Shown here one piece after another: positions 25,800 to 34,236 of a DNA stretch of 64,000 nucleotides. Origin of the DNA: Desulfovibrionaceae bacterium (GTDB lineage: Bacteria > Desulfobacterota > Desulfovibrionia > Desulfovibrionales > Desulfovibrionaceae). The position numbers and the translations under genes were made by a program. Location: assembly GCA_028689675.1 (NCBI GenBank), contig JAQVCS010000008.1, positions 62,001-126,000 of the forward strand, read 5' to 3'. Below the pieces are notes generated by a model. That model was not told where the DNA came from. It was given only the letters and a program-made list of their open reading frames with translations, and made no database searches. The stretch's first letter is position 1. Every line of letters starts with the position of its first letter.

Positions 25800-26414
25800 T
25801 CAATTCTCTTTGCCCTGCTCCAGCGCAGTGCAGGCCTGCGCTGTAAAAAGTACGCGCAAAGCCTGTTGTATAATAACCTCGCCTTGCTCTCGTGAAGGCC
25901 CCATGCGCGCGAGCAATTTTAAAGCCCATATTTGTGCCTGTAAAAATAAAGCACCTTGTGCAGCAGGCAGGGCAGGGTTGCGGTCGGGGGCTTCTTCCAG
26001 CGCAGCTTGCAGGCGCTGCCGCAAGGCTACCATGGTGGCATTGATGCAGGGGGCAAACTCGGGGTTTTCCCCGTGGCATTCCAGCGCACTGTTTACTAAA
26101 AAACAGCCCTTGCCAGCAGCATCGTGCAGGCTGGCCTCAAGCATATGGTGCAGCAAGGCGTGTATTTGCTGTATGCCGGGCTGGTGTGCTCTGAGCAAAT
26201 CGTCCAGCTCGTGCATGGCCTCGTGGGCATACGCCTCCAGCGAGGCAAGCATCATGCCTTTTTTGCTGCCAAACAAGGCATACAGGCTGGGGGCTTTCAA
26301 GCCTGTGCGTTCTACCAATTCACTGATGGGGGTGGCTGCATAGCCCTGACGCCACAGGCAGTCTACCACGGTGCTCAGCACCTGCTGTTTATTATATATT
26401 GGTTGTCTTCCCAC
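25800..26414 (-). CDS. TetR/AcrR-family transcriptional repressor
   Basis: This 204-residue regulator has its N-terminal helix-turn-helix at about residues 10-55 (QVLSTVVDCLWRQGYAATPI, then ELVERTGLKAPSLYALFGSK). A helical ligand domain follows, with Cys103-like residues in GKGCFLVNSALECHGENPEF. This resembles NemR/ComR-type TetR proteins that sense reactive species by cysteine. It is divergent from the rhodanese/RclC-like operon, whose promoter carries an 18-base palindrome, so it probably represses that operon. The start is the only one giving the full TetR domain. Confidence 0.88.
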   Translation of the reverse strand: MGRQPIYNKQQVLSTVVDCLWRQGYAATPISELVERTGLKAPSLYALFGSKKGMMLASLEAYAHEAMHELDDLLRAHQPGIQQIHALLHHMLEASLHDAAGKGCFLVNSALECHGENPEFAPCINATMVALRQRLQAALEEAPDRNPALPAAQGALFLQAQIWALKLLARMGPSREQGEVIIQQALRVLFTAQACTALEQGKEN

Positions 26415-26485
26415 TTTTTGTACCCTTATTCCTGCCCCTTGTGTTTATACATGCAATAGCGTGGGCAGAGTATACTATTTTTTAC

Positions 26486-26526
26486 TTGACACCTACCGAA
26501 TTTTTTATTTAACTAACGCTAGCTAA
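26486..26526 (+). promoter_or_regulatory. Promoter with palindromic operator for the rhodanese operon
   Basis: A TTGACA -35 hexamer lies at 26486-26491. An 18-base near-perfect palindrome TTAACTAACGCTAGCTAA spans 26509-26526 (14 of 18 positions symmetric), covering the expected -10 and start site. The divergent TetR gene begins 95 bases away, so this is its likely operator. Confidence 0.7.
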
Positions 26527-26580
26527 AAAATAAAGCAAGAGAACAAAATGCTCTCTGCAAACAAAAAGAGGAAAGAATCC

Positions 26581-27048
26581 ATGTCTACCATGATGTCAGC
26601 CCCCGCCCCCCGCTCTTCTGTCCAAAGCCTTGCTCTTGGCCAAGCCAGCCCCTTTACGCTGCTGTGGGGCATGGCATTGCTGTGTTGTGCCCTTATGTTT
26701 GCCCTGCCTGCTACTGCGCAGGACATACCCGCTTCTGGCGCGGTAGATGGCCGTGCAGGGCAGCAATTGATTAATGATTTTGGGGAAAAGCTCACCGTGC
26801 TGGATGTACGCAGCCCAGCAGAATTTGCCCAAGGGCACATACCAGCAGCCGTGCTGATTCCGCTGCAAGAGCTGGATGCGCGCATCAATGAGGTGCCTGC
26901 CGATAAGCCCCTGCTTATTGTCTGCCGCACTGGGCGCAGAGCGCAAATTGCCTATGAACATTTGCAGCAAGCCCGCCCAGAACAAACAATGTGGTTTTTA
27001 GCCAGTACGCCAAAGTATAATAGCGACAACACCTATTCTCTACAGTAA
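26581..27048 (+). CDS. Exported rhodanese-domain protein
   Basis: This 155-residue protein has a hydrophobic export segment (LLWGMALLCCALMFALPATAQ, about residues 27-47), then a single rhodanese domain. LTVLDVRSPAEFAQGHIPAA is the CH2A-like block, and the active-site loop is CRTGRRA with Cys115. Such proteins move sulfane sulfur or reduce disulfides in the periplasm. GAGGAAAG precedes the ATG at 26581. An upstream ATG at 26548 would add 11 lysine-rich residues. It is followed 39 bases later by a DUF417/RclC-like gene, and both lie under a TetR-type operator. Confidence 0.85.
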   Translation: MSTMMSAPAPRSSVQSLALGQASPFTLLWGMALLCCALMFALPATAQDIPASGAVDGRAGQQLINDFGEKLTVLDVRSPAEFAQGHIPAAVLIPLQELDARINEVPADKPLLIVCRTGRRAQIAYEHLQQARPEQTMWFLASTPKYNSDNTYSLQ

Positions 27049-27087
27049 AGAACACAAGCCATAAGCCATAATAAAGTGAGAAAGACT

Positions 27088-27663
27088 ATGACAAATTTTT
27101 TTGAAAACATGGCAAAGTTTGATTCTTTTGGGGCTAACCTTGCCCGTATTGGTATGATTATTGTGCTGCTGTGGATTGGGGGTTTGAAAATTATCCCTTA
27201 TGAGGCAGACGGCATTGTCCCCTTTGTGGCCAACAGCCCCTTTATGAGCTTTTTAATGGATAATCCCAGCGAATATAAGCAGCATATGAACCCCGAGGGC
27301 AAATTAGTGCCTGAAAATCGCCAGTGGCATCAGGAGCATGGCACCTATACAGCTTCATATGTAATTGGGGCAATTATTGTGAGCCTAGGGTTGATGTTGT
27401 GCCTGCACCCTTGGCTGCCGCAGGTGGCGGCCGTGGGCAGCCTGCTGGTGGCGGGTATGGCCTTTGTTACCCTTTCCTTTTTAATAACAACGCCAGAAAG
27501 CTGGGTGCCAGCATTGGGGGATGCCCACAGCGGCTTCCCCTACCTAAGTGGCAGAGGCAGGCTTGTCATCAAAGATGCTATTATGATGGGTGCGGCTGTG
27601 GTAACTATGGCACATTCGGCCAAAGCCTATTTGCGAAAGCGCGCCACAGCTCAGGCGGCCTAA
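27088..27663 (+). CDS. DUF417/YkgB-family membrane protein, RclC-like
   Basis: This is a 191-residue inner-membrane protein. It starts with an amphipathic segment, then LARIGMIIVLLWIGGLKIIP YEADGIVPFV (the YkgB signature, written here in two parts), and has three further membrane helices. E. coli RclC of this family belongs to the reactive chlorine resistance regulon. The pairing with an exported rhodanese and a cysteine-bearing TetR regulator suggests an oxidant- or electrophile-induced operon. GAGAAAG lies a few bases before ATG 27088. The molecular role of the family is unknown. Confidence 0.85.
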   Translation: MTNFFENMAKFDSFGANLARIGMIIVLLWIGGLKIIPYEADGIVPFVANSPFMSFLMDNPSEYKQHMNPEGKLVPENRQWHQEHGTYTASYVIGAIIVSLGLMLCLHPWLPQVAAVGSLLVAGMAFVTLSFLITTPESWVPALGDAHSGFPYLSGRGRLVIKDAIMMGAAVVTMAHSAKAYLRKRATAQAA

Positions 27664-27672
27664 GCAAGTAAG

Positions 27673-27707
27673 AACAAAACACCCGTACAGTGTGCGGGTG
27701 TTTTGTT
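27673..27707. terminator. Terminator after the RclC-like gene
   Basis: AACAAAACACCCG (27673-27685) pairs perfectly with CGGGTGTTTTGTT (27695-27707). T- and A-rich flanks make it effective in both directions. The convergent gene ends at 27775. Confidence 0.9.
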
Positions 27708-27774
27708 GTGATCGAGGCTTTGGCAAAAAGGTCAAGCCAGAGAAATATTGAGCAAATAGTTTGAAACTGTGCCG

Positions 27775-28290
27775 CTAAAATAAAAGATTAAGCAAGGAAG
27801 TATCTGGCTTATCCAGAGTATAAATATTGAAGCACTGCGCTCTGGAACGGTTTACAGGATAACCCTGTAATTGCGCCCCTACAGCAGCCTTGCCAGCAGG
27901 CACATCCAGCGCCAGCCCTGTTTTTACGTTGATAAGAATATAATAAGACTTATATTTTTCAATCTTCCAGCGCTGATTTTGATGCCCGTAATAATCATAG
28001 AGAATGATGGGCACACCGTCATATCTTTTCCCGCCTGAAGAATCCATACATTTTGATTTTGCGCGTATGGAATAAACATCATTGCCCAAATGCTTTAATT
28101 CCCATACCGTTGCCTTGGTGGAATAGCTCAAAGCAAGAATAGTGCCATTGCGCATAGCGGGCGCGCTGACATAGCGGTCAGAAAATTTTATGTGATAGCG
28201 GCCATCAGGAAGAACAGCCGCATGGCTGACAGAAAGGCCGACAAAGCACACAAGAAAAAAAGCACACAGAATGCGAAGGCTGTTTTTCAT
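27775..28290 (-). CDS. Secreted RICIN-type beta-trefoil lectin-like protein
   Basis: This 171-residue protein has a clear signal peptide (ILCAFFLVCFVGLSVSHA, cleavage about residue 24). The mature 145 residues resemble one ricin-B/RICIN beta-trefoil, with GRYHIKFSDRYVSAP, WELKHLGNDVYSIRAKS, the QxW-like NQRWKIEKYKSYYILIN, and GLALDVPAGKAAVGAQLQGY. Such domains bind sugars. No enzyme domain is attached. GGAG lies 5 bases upstream of the ATG. Its GC is slightly lower than the core genes and it borders a decayed region, so acquisition by transfer is possible. Confidence 0.75.
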   Translation of the reverse strand: MKNSLRILCAFFLVCFVGLSVSHAAVLPDGRYHIKFSDRYVSAPAMRNGTILALSYSTKATVWELKHLGNDVYSIRAKSKCMDSSGGKRYDGVPIILYDYYGHQNQRWKIEKYKSYYILINVKTGLALDVPAGKAAVGAQLQGYPVNRSRAQCFNIYTLDKPDTSLLNLLF

Positions 28291-28514
28291 AGTTTCTCCT
28301 TAGTGGGGTAATGGTTTTGTTATGAAGCCTTTTTGTGCCTCGCCTTATCTCAAGACAAGAGCCTATATTTATATATACCCCTTATGTTGTCTGTATTTTC
28401 AAGACGCACTGCCAATACTGTGAGCTGTATGATTCATAGAAATCGTTTCAATTTTCTAATACTCTTCCCTTACGGAAAAAGAAGTTCGACAACGCCTTCA
28501 GTGGGGCAATCTGT

Positions 28515-28694
28515 ATGAGGAATCCAGAAACGCTAGACTTGTTTGTCGGCGATGCGGTATTTCGCGTCTGGGATCGACCACACAGTGCCCAGAATGGCAA
28601 AATATCTATGGAGCGATACTGTGAACTTATGGAGCAGACACTGTCCATCGAAGAGGTGGCGAACCGCTATCATCCAGAACTAGAACATATCTAG
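28515..28694 (+). pseudogene. C-terminal fragment of an unrecognised gene
   Basis: A frame runs open from 28440 to a TAG at 28692-28694, with an internal ATG at 28515 (59 residues, VGDAVFRVWDRPHSAQNG, then ERYCELMEQTLSIEEV). Codon use and composition look protein-coding, but no start codon with ribosome site exists upstream and the frame is cut by TAG at 28437. It looks like the tail of a longer gene left behind after recombination. I do not recognise the family. The surrounding 28291-28742 has no other gene. Confidence 0.45.
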
Positions 28695-28742
28695 GAACAA
28701 AGCTACAGATGGGAGCTTCAACTCAGAAAATTGACACGATGT

Positions 28743-28853
<111 letters not shown>

Positions 28854-29804
28854 TTATTTTGCTCGGAGGCGGCCTTTGGCAAGGTGCTCGCAATACCAAG
28901 CATACGTCCTTTTCAAACCCTCTTCAAGCGAAATGTGCGGCCGCCAGCCCATGCCAAATAATCTACTGGAATCCATAAGTTTTCTTGGTGTGCCATCGGG
29001 CTTGCTGGTATCAGTTTCAATAGCCCCTGTAAAGCCCACTGTGGCGGCAACCTTGAGCGCCAAGTTCATAATGCTCAGCTCTTCTTGGCAGCCCACATTG
29101 ATGTGAATCATATCGGAGTAATTTTGCATTAAAAATACGCAGGCATCAGCCATATCATCTACATATAAAAATTCGCGCAGGGCTGTGCCTGTGCCCCAAA
29201 TAGTTACAGTAGGCGCATTGGTACTTTTTGCTTCATGAAAGCGGCGCATAAGTGCTGGCAAAACATGGGAATTTTCAGGGTGAAAATTATCGCCAATGCC
29301 GTATAAATTCGTAGGCATGGCTGAAATAGCATCAAAGCCGTATTGCTGGCGGTATGCCTGCGCCATGCGTATGCCAGAAATTTTTGCCAAGGCATAGCAA
29401 TCATTCGTGGGCTCAAGGGCACTGCTCAGCAGGCATTCTTCGGGCATGGGCTGGGGGGCAAACTTGGGGTAAATACAGGAAGAACCAAGAAAAAGCAGCT
29501 TTTTACAGCCATTTCTGTATGCCGCATCCATAATATTGCATTGCAGCAACTCGTTTTCATAAATGAATTGCGCGGGGTAGGTGGCATTAGCATGAATGCC
29601 CCCCACCTTAGCCGCCGCAAGAAAAATATAGTCTGGTTTTTCTGCGGCAAAAAATTCGCGCACGGCAGCCTGATTGCACAAGTCCAGCTCGCTATGCCTG
29701 CGCCCTATGATATTGGTAAAGCCAGCCAGCCTCAGCGCGCGGCAAATGGCACTGCCCACAAGGCCAGTATGCCCTGCAACATATATTTTATCCGATATAT
29801 TCAT
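28854..29804 (-). CDS. fcl: GDP-L-fucose synthase
   Basis: This 316-residue NADP-dependent epimerase/reductase converts GDP-4-keto-6-deoxymannose to GDP-L-fucose. The Rossmann motif is [12 protein letters not shown], the catalytic Ser lies in [17 protein letters not shown], and the Tyr/Lys pair in [14 protein letters not shown]. Fcl-specific stretches include [20 protein letters not shown] and [17 protein letters not shown]. The length is normal. Its usual partner gmd directly downstream is truncated to 31 codons. It forms part of a minus-strand polysaccharide run with the O-antigen ligase-like and GT4 genes. Confidence 0.95.
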   Translation of the reverse strand: MNISDKIYVAGHTGLVGSAICRALRLAGFTNIIGRRHSELDLCNQAAVREFFAAEKPDYIFLAAAKVGGIHANATYPAQFIYENELLQCNIMDAAYRNGCKKLLFLGSSCIYPKFAPQPMPEECLLSSALEPTNDCYALAKISGIRMAQAYRQQYGFDAISAMPTNLYGIGDNFHPENSHVLPALMRRFHEAKSTNAPTVTIWGTGTALREFLYVDDMADACVFLMQNYSDMIHINVGCQEELSIMNLALKVAATVGFTGAIETDTSKPDGTPRKLMDSSRLFGMGWRPHISLEEGLKRTYAWYCEHLAKGRLRAK

Positions 29805-29816
29805 GATACAACCTTA

Positions 29817-31235
29817 CTAAATACTGTTATCTTCATGGCTCAGGCTACAATAAAGTGCGATAAGCAGAGTATGGGCAAAAGGGTTTCTCATTTCCACAAC
29901 AGCAAGCATGGCTACAGCAAGCAGGCAAAAATAGGCTGTGCCCCCAGTATACCAGAAAAGTGTGCAGGGGCAGGGCTGACGCCTGTATGCCCAGCGTAGC
30001 CGCCACCAGAGGGCAAGACAAGCCCCAATAAGACACAAGGCAACAGGAATACCGTATTCCGCACTGAGCGCCAGCCAAGCACAGAGCTTAGGTATACTTT
30101 TTTGTTCCTTCCACGTGCGCATTTCTCCCATATCGCGGGAGGTGAGAGGGGAATGCTCTGCATAGGCAGGGCTGAACATGCCGCGCCCTACGCCAAGGAA
30201 GGGGTACTTCAAGGTGATTTCTGCGCTGATTTGTGTTACTTCAAATCGATTTGATTTGCCAGCAAGAAGTTGCCACGAGGCCTTGTGCCCCAGTGAGGTC
30301 AAGCACGCGCTCAGCAGCACAATACTAATAAATGATGCGAAAAATCCATAACGCAGGGCTGTGGAAAAACGCGGCAACAGCAGAAATAGTGCTAAAATAA
30401 TGCCCACAGCGCACAAAGCAACACCTGCCGTTGAGCGACAAAGCAGCAGCAAGAGCAATGAAGCCATAAGCAAAAAAATACTGGCATTACGCGAAAGTGG
30501 TGCATAGGTCTTGACGGCCTGCTTTACTTGCTGCTGTGCCGCTGCACAGCCAGCCAAGCCTAAGGGCAAGAAAAAAAGCCCCAGCCATGTGGCAAGAACA
30601 GAGGCTTCTTCAAAAAATCCATTGATACGCCCCTCTGTGAGGGCATAGGCATGCTCGCGGTACATAGGAATGGCCGTTGCCAGCCAGCGAGCTTCCAACC
30701 AAGGGGAAAGGGTGCGCAGCAGGGATGCGAGCGCGCTATGCAGGGCAATGAGGGCAGGTTGTGTTGCATCCTGTGTGAATATGGTCAATGCCTGCACCGC
30801 ACACCAGCAGCAAAGGGCAAAGAATGCGGCAAGAGCCCCGCGCATAAAATTTCTTCTGCCCTGTTCGTCAAGCAGTAGAAGGCGCAGCAGCTCCACAAAT
30901 AACAGGGCAAAGGGAAGCTGGAGCAATAGCTTTACTAAGCCTGTGAGCAGCATAGAAACAAAGCTGTGCTGTGGCAGCAACGGAGCATTAAACCAGAAGG
31001 CTGCTGCCTGTGCGCACAAAAGCGCTGCTAGCCAAGGGCATAACCAGCGCCAGCGGAGCAAGGCTTTTTGCCAAGACCACTGCCCGCATACAAAGGCATA
31101 GCCCAAAAACATGATACAAGGATAAATGAGAATGTGCTGAAGATAATAATTGGGCATGGCAGGAAAAATCCATACCTGCCAGCAGGCCATTGGGATAAAA
31201 AGCGCAGCAAATGCCCTGTGAATGCAAGTATACAT
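29817..31235 (-). CDS. O-antigen ligase/polymerase-like membrane protein
   Basis: This 472-residue polytopic protein has about 10-12 hydrophobic helices and a large loop near residues 335-385 containing ITLKYPFLGVGRGMFSPAY and AEHSPLTSRDM. That loop is the placement and composition of the Wzy/WaaL periplasmic loop (PFLGVGxG...H motif). Members join or polymerise lipid-linked glycans on the periplasmic side. ATG 31235 is used because AAGGAGC lies 6 bases upstream, and the open frame beyond has none. It follows the GT4 gene by about 95 bases and precedes fcl by 12 bases. Confidence 0.75.
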   Translation of the reverse strand: MYTCIHRAFAALFIPMACWQVWIFPAMPNYYLQHILIYPCIMFLGYAFVCGQWSWQKALLRWRWLCPWLAALLCAQAAAFWFNAPLLPQHSFVSMLLTGLVKLLLQLPFALLFVELLRLLLLDEQGRRNFMRGALAAFFALCCWCAVQALTIFTQDATQPALIALHSALASLLRTLSPWLEARWLATAIPMYREHAYALTEGRINGFFEEASVLATWLGLFFLPLGLAGCAAAQQQVKQAVKTYAPLSRNASIFLLMASLLLLLLCRSTAGVALCAVGIILALFLLLPRFSTALRYGFFASFISIVLLSACLTSLGHKASWQLLAGKSNRFEVTQISAEITLKYPFLGVGRGMFSPAYAEHSPLTSRDMGEMRTWKEQKSIPKLCAWLALSAEYGIPVALCLIGACLALWWRLRWAYRRQPCPCTLFWYTGGTAYFCLLAVAMLAVVEMRNPFAHTLLIALYCSLSHEDNSI

Positions 31236-31330
31236 GCTGAAGCTCCTTGGGCAGACGGCATTGGAAAAGGGCATCTGGTCTGTGTGGGTTTGCCTGCAAA
31301 ATCGTGCCACAAAAGGCTGGCGCGCCATTT

Positions 31331-32446
31331 CTATTTTTCAGAAGCAAGATTGGAATAAATCTCTGTGTATTTTTGATAAACAATGCGGGAATCATGCTTT
31401 TGTGCGGCATAATCATGGGCAGCCGCGCCAATGCGCGCCCGTAAGCTGGGGTCAGCGGCGAGCTTTTGCACGCACTGTATGAGCTCTGTAGCATTGTTAA
31501 CTAAAAAGCCTGTTTCCCCATGGTGAATAACGGCAGCATTGGCAGGAATGCGCGAGGCAATGACAGGCTTGCCCAAATACATTGCTTCCAAAAGAGAGAA
31601 AGAAAGCCCTTCCCAGCGCGATGGCTGAACGTACATGTCTAATTGCTGCATTTCGCGCAGTGCCGCCTTGTGCTCCATGCAGGGCGTGCTGGCAATAGTG
31701 TGGGAAAGAGCCTGAGCTTTTTCTCCTCCGCCAATCCATTTCCATGTAATACTATCAGAGGTTGCCCTCGCAGCTTCTTGCACCCATGCACTATTGCGGG
31801 CAAAGGTGACACGCCCGCAAAGTCCTGCCCTTGGTTTCTGTGGCTGGCTTTGTGGCTTTTCCGCGCGTATTTCATCCAGTAGGCTGGTGCTCAAGGCATT
31901 AGGAATAAAGAGTGGCTGCCTGCACTGCGGCGACAAGGTGCGGGCTATGTCATATTCTTGCTGACCACAGGCCACAAGGGCATTGCCTGTGCGCGCCATA
32001 ATCCATTCAATACCTTTAAAAATTGTCCGCTGCACAATGGGGGCATTTTCCTGCAAAAAAGAAAAACCATGCGGCGTATACAAAGAGGGTATGCCGTGCC
32101 AGCGCGCCGCCAAGCGCCCCAGCACACCAGCCTTGGACGAATGACAATGAATAAGGCGTGGGCGCAGGGCTTGTATCAATTTGTTCAGCGCACACCAAGC
32201 TGCCCAGTCATGTTGCAGGGAAATTTCGCGCCGCAGAGAGGGAACAGGAAAAAAGCGTGTCCCTTGGGGGAAAAGAGCTTCTGCGCCAGCCATGGCGCGT
32301 GCTGTACCGTGGGCTACGGCATGGTGTAAGCCATTTTCTGCCGTTGCAGAGACAATATTGGACAACGCGGTAAGGCAACCAAAAGAAAAGGGTTCAGTAA
32401 TGTGCAACACATCTGGGCGTGGACTTTGTAATGATATATGTGACAT
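31331..32446 (-). CDS. GT4-family glycosyltransferase
   Basis: This 371-residue GT-B enzyme has N-terminal acceptor domain features PRLIHCHSSKAGVLGRLAAR and YTPHGFSF. Its C-terminal nucleotide-sugar domain carries the E-x7-E motif, WEGLSFSLLEAMYLGKPVIAS. It probably adds a sugar to a lipid-linked intermediate on the cytoplasmic face. No clear ribosome site precedes the ATG at 32446, so the start is uncertain. It is the first gene of the minus-strand polysaccharide group and lies 220 bases from the split tRNA, at the chromosomal side of the island boundary. Confidence 0.8.
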   Translation of the reverse strand: MSHISLQSPRPDVLHITEPFSFGCLTALSNIVSATAENGLHHAVAHGTARAMAGAEALFPQGTRFFPVPSLRREISLQHDWAAWCALNKLIQALRPRLIHCHSSKAGVLGRLAARWHGIPSLYTPHGFSFLQENAPIVQRTIFKGIEWIMARTGNALVACGQQEYDIARTLSPQCRQPLFIPNALSTSLLDEIRAEKPQSQPQKPRAGLCGRVTFARNSAWVQEAARATSDSITWKWIGGGEKAQALSHTIASTPCMEHKAALREMQQLDMYVQPSRWEGLSFSLLEAMYLGKPVIASRIPANAAVIHHGETGFLVNNATELIQCVQKLAADPSLRARIGAAAHDYAAQKHDSRIVYQKYTEIYSNLASEK

Positions 32447-32624
32447 GTATTGAGTACACCATCCCTTTCATTGAGAATGCGTGTACATAGCATAAAAAGT
32501 TACATGTATCAAATAGCGAAATTATACTACCCTATTCATAAAAAATCAGCATTGCGGGACAATGAAGAGCGCACTCTCAACTATGGGGAATATGTGTGGA
32601 CAAGTTGTGGGCTGGGAAATAAAA

Positions 32625-32655
32625 AAGCACCTACAAAAATTATTTGTAGGTGCTT
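32625..32655. terminator. Terminator downstream of the tRNA-Arg locus
   Basis: AAGCACCTACAAA (32625-32637) pairs perfectly with TTTGTAGGTGCTT (32643-32655), flanked by A and T runs. On the minus strand it follows the tRNA 3' end by 12 bases, as expected for the original tRNA terminator. Confidence 0.85.
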
Positions 32656-32666
32656 AATCTTTTTTA

Positions 32667-32713
32667 TGGTGTGCCCGACAGGAATCGAACCTGTGGCCTA
32701 CAGCTTAGGAGGC
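32667..32713 (-). tRNA. 3' part of tRNA-Arg(CCT); island attachment site
   Basis: The minus strand carries an intact anticodon stem-loop with loop CTCCTAA (anticodon CCT), then variable region, T arm AGGTTCGATTCCT, the acceptor strand CGGGCAC and an encoded CCA ending at 32667. The matching 5' acceptor strand and D arm are absent: the bases upstream do not pair with the 3' strand. This is the typical footprint of integration into a tRNA 3' half. An integrase gene starts 172 bases to the right, so this is one att site. The other end, with a complete tRNA, must lie outside the window. Confidence 0.85.
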
Positions 32714-32884
32714 TATAGATTGCTATTTCGCTCTCTTACGCCCTAGTTCTTTTGTTATTGATTTTATTGAATATATTTTTTTGACCGCTTCGTTGACATA
32801 CCCCCTATTTCGCCCTATTTTGGGGGTGCGTGTTGGGATGGTGTTGGGAAGAAAGCTCTTCCCAACACGGGTCAGGGAGGCTCT

Positions 32885-34072
32885 ATGGCACAGGCAAAAC
32901 GTGAGAAGGTACAAAAATATGCTGGCGTGTATTTTCGCATTGACGAGGATACTAAGGAGCGCACATACTATATTATGTACCGTATAGGTGGGCGCGGCGC
33001 AAAGCTCATTGAAGAGCCCGTTGGAAAGTCTTCGACGGGTATGACAGGGCGTAAGGCTTCCTTAATTCGTGCTGATAGAATTCGTGGCACAGAATTACCC
33101 AATACCGAAAAAAGAAAAGAAGCCGTAAAAGCCAAGGTTGCCGACCAATCACGGTGGACAATTGAGCGTATATGGCTTTTGTATGAAAGCACCAATGCAG
33201 ACAAACCAACAACCAGAACTGATCGCTATTTTGTGCGCTATCTTTCTGATTTTTTTCAACGCATGCCCACAGAGATAACAACTCAAGATATTGATATTTT
33301 GCGCAAAAAACTTACCACTACCCCTAGTAAGCGCCTTAAAAAGGGGCAGGTGGTTAACCTTGCCCCACAAACGATTAAACATATTTTAGAATTGCTGCGG
33401 CGGCTTATTAATTTTGCTGTTTCGCGTGATATCTGTTTGCCTCCTACGCAGTTGCACTTTACTATGCCCCGTGTCGATAATCAAAAAACAGAAATGCTTA
33501 CCGATGCTCAGCTCGCTCGTTTGCTCCAAGCCTTAGATGAGGAAGTTGATCAGGATGCCGCCGCCTTTATACGCCTTGCCCTTGTTACGGGGATGCGTAA
33601 AGGGGCGCTTATGGCTTTGCGTTGGGATGACTGCGATTTTGAACACAACGTTATCACCCTGCGCGGTGAAGCAGCTAAAAAGGGCACAACAGAATTTATT
33701 CCCATGACCGCCTCCGCCCGTGCTGTGCTGGAATCTATTCAAAACCGCACAAGCCCTTTTGTCTTCCCCGGGCGTGACGGAAAACAGCGTACAGATTACC
33801 GCCGCATTGCCCGCCGCGTTAAAGAAAAAGCTGGGCTGCCCGCTGATTTTCGCCCCTTGCATGGTTTACGACATAATTTCGCCAGCCGTCTTGCTTCTAG
33901 CGGGCAGGTGGAGTTATATGTTATTCAGAAATTGCTCACGCACAGCAGCCCGCAAATGACACAGCGCTATGCCCATTTGCAAAACGAAACCTTGATGAAG
34001 GCCGCCAGCTTGGCTGACACTTTTTTGCTTGAAAAAAAGGACGATTCAAAGGAAGATAGCAACGATTCATAA
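32885..34072 (+). CDS. int: Tyrosine recombinase (island integrase)
   Basis: This is a 395-residue phage-type integrase. An N-terminal arm-binding region and SAM-like core-binding domain (about 100-200) precede the catalytic domain. Catalytic residues are Arg238 in TGMRKGAL, His326/Arg329 in HGLRHNFAS, His in LLTHSSPQMTQRYAHL and nucleophile Tyr362. It reads away from the adjacent tRNA-Arg fragment, as island integrases usually do. GGGAGG lies 5 bases upstream of the ATG. A degraded relative with the same SSGQV...THDSPQMTQRYSHL block is found at 50.6 kb. Confidence 0.95.
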   Translation: MAQAKREKVQKYAGVYFRIDEDTKERTYYIMYRIGGRGAKLIEEPVGKSSTGMTGRKASLIRADRIRGTELPNTEKRKEAVKAKVADQSRWTIERIWLLYESTNADKPTTRTDRYFVRYLSDFFQRMPTEITTQDIDILRKKLTTTPSKRLKKGQVVNLAPQTIKHILELLRRLINFAVSRDICLPPTQLHFTMPRVDNQKTEMLTDAQLARLLQALDEEVDQDAAAFIRLALVTGMRKGALMALRWDDCDFEHNVITLRGEAAKKGTTEFIPMTASARAVLESIQNRTSPFVFPGRDGKQRTDYRRIARRVKEKAGLPADFRPLHGLRHNFASRLASSGQVELYVIQKLLTHSSPQMTQRYAHLQNETLMKAASLADTFLLEKKDDSKEDSNDS

Positions 34073-34098
34073 AAGAAGACAGACAAAGAGAGAAAGCC

Positions 34099-34236
34099 AT
34101 GCTCGCCAGTATAGATTGCTATAAAAAAGAGCTGGAACAATACCGTCCCTTTGAGGCGGAGTTGCTGCCAGCAATTACTGCCTATTACCGTGTGGGGCTG
34201 ACTATGGGCAAGTCCTTCGCGATATCTTTGCCGTGA
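34099..34236 (+). pseudogene. Remnant of a Fic/DUF4172-type protein
   Basis: A 45-codon frame reads YKKELEQYRPFEAELLPAI then TAYYRVGLT and a short foreign end. The YRPFEAELLP start resembles the N-terminal region of Fic-family AMP-transferases. Just after the frame ends, another frame reads RDIFAVTG, which looks like the Fic LRDIFAVTGH segment that normally lies dozens of residues further on. I therefore read this as a Fic gene with an internal deletion and frameshift, and nothing of the HPFxxGNGR motif remains. The overlap of ideas is family-based; the deletion is inferred. Confidence 0.5.

Noticed and set aside
32667-32760. A complete tRNA-Arg gene
   Set aside because: The bases upstream of the anticodon stem cannot form a matching acceptor strand or D arm, so only the 3' part is present.
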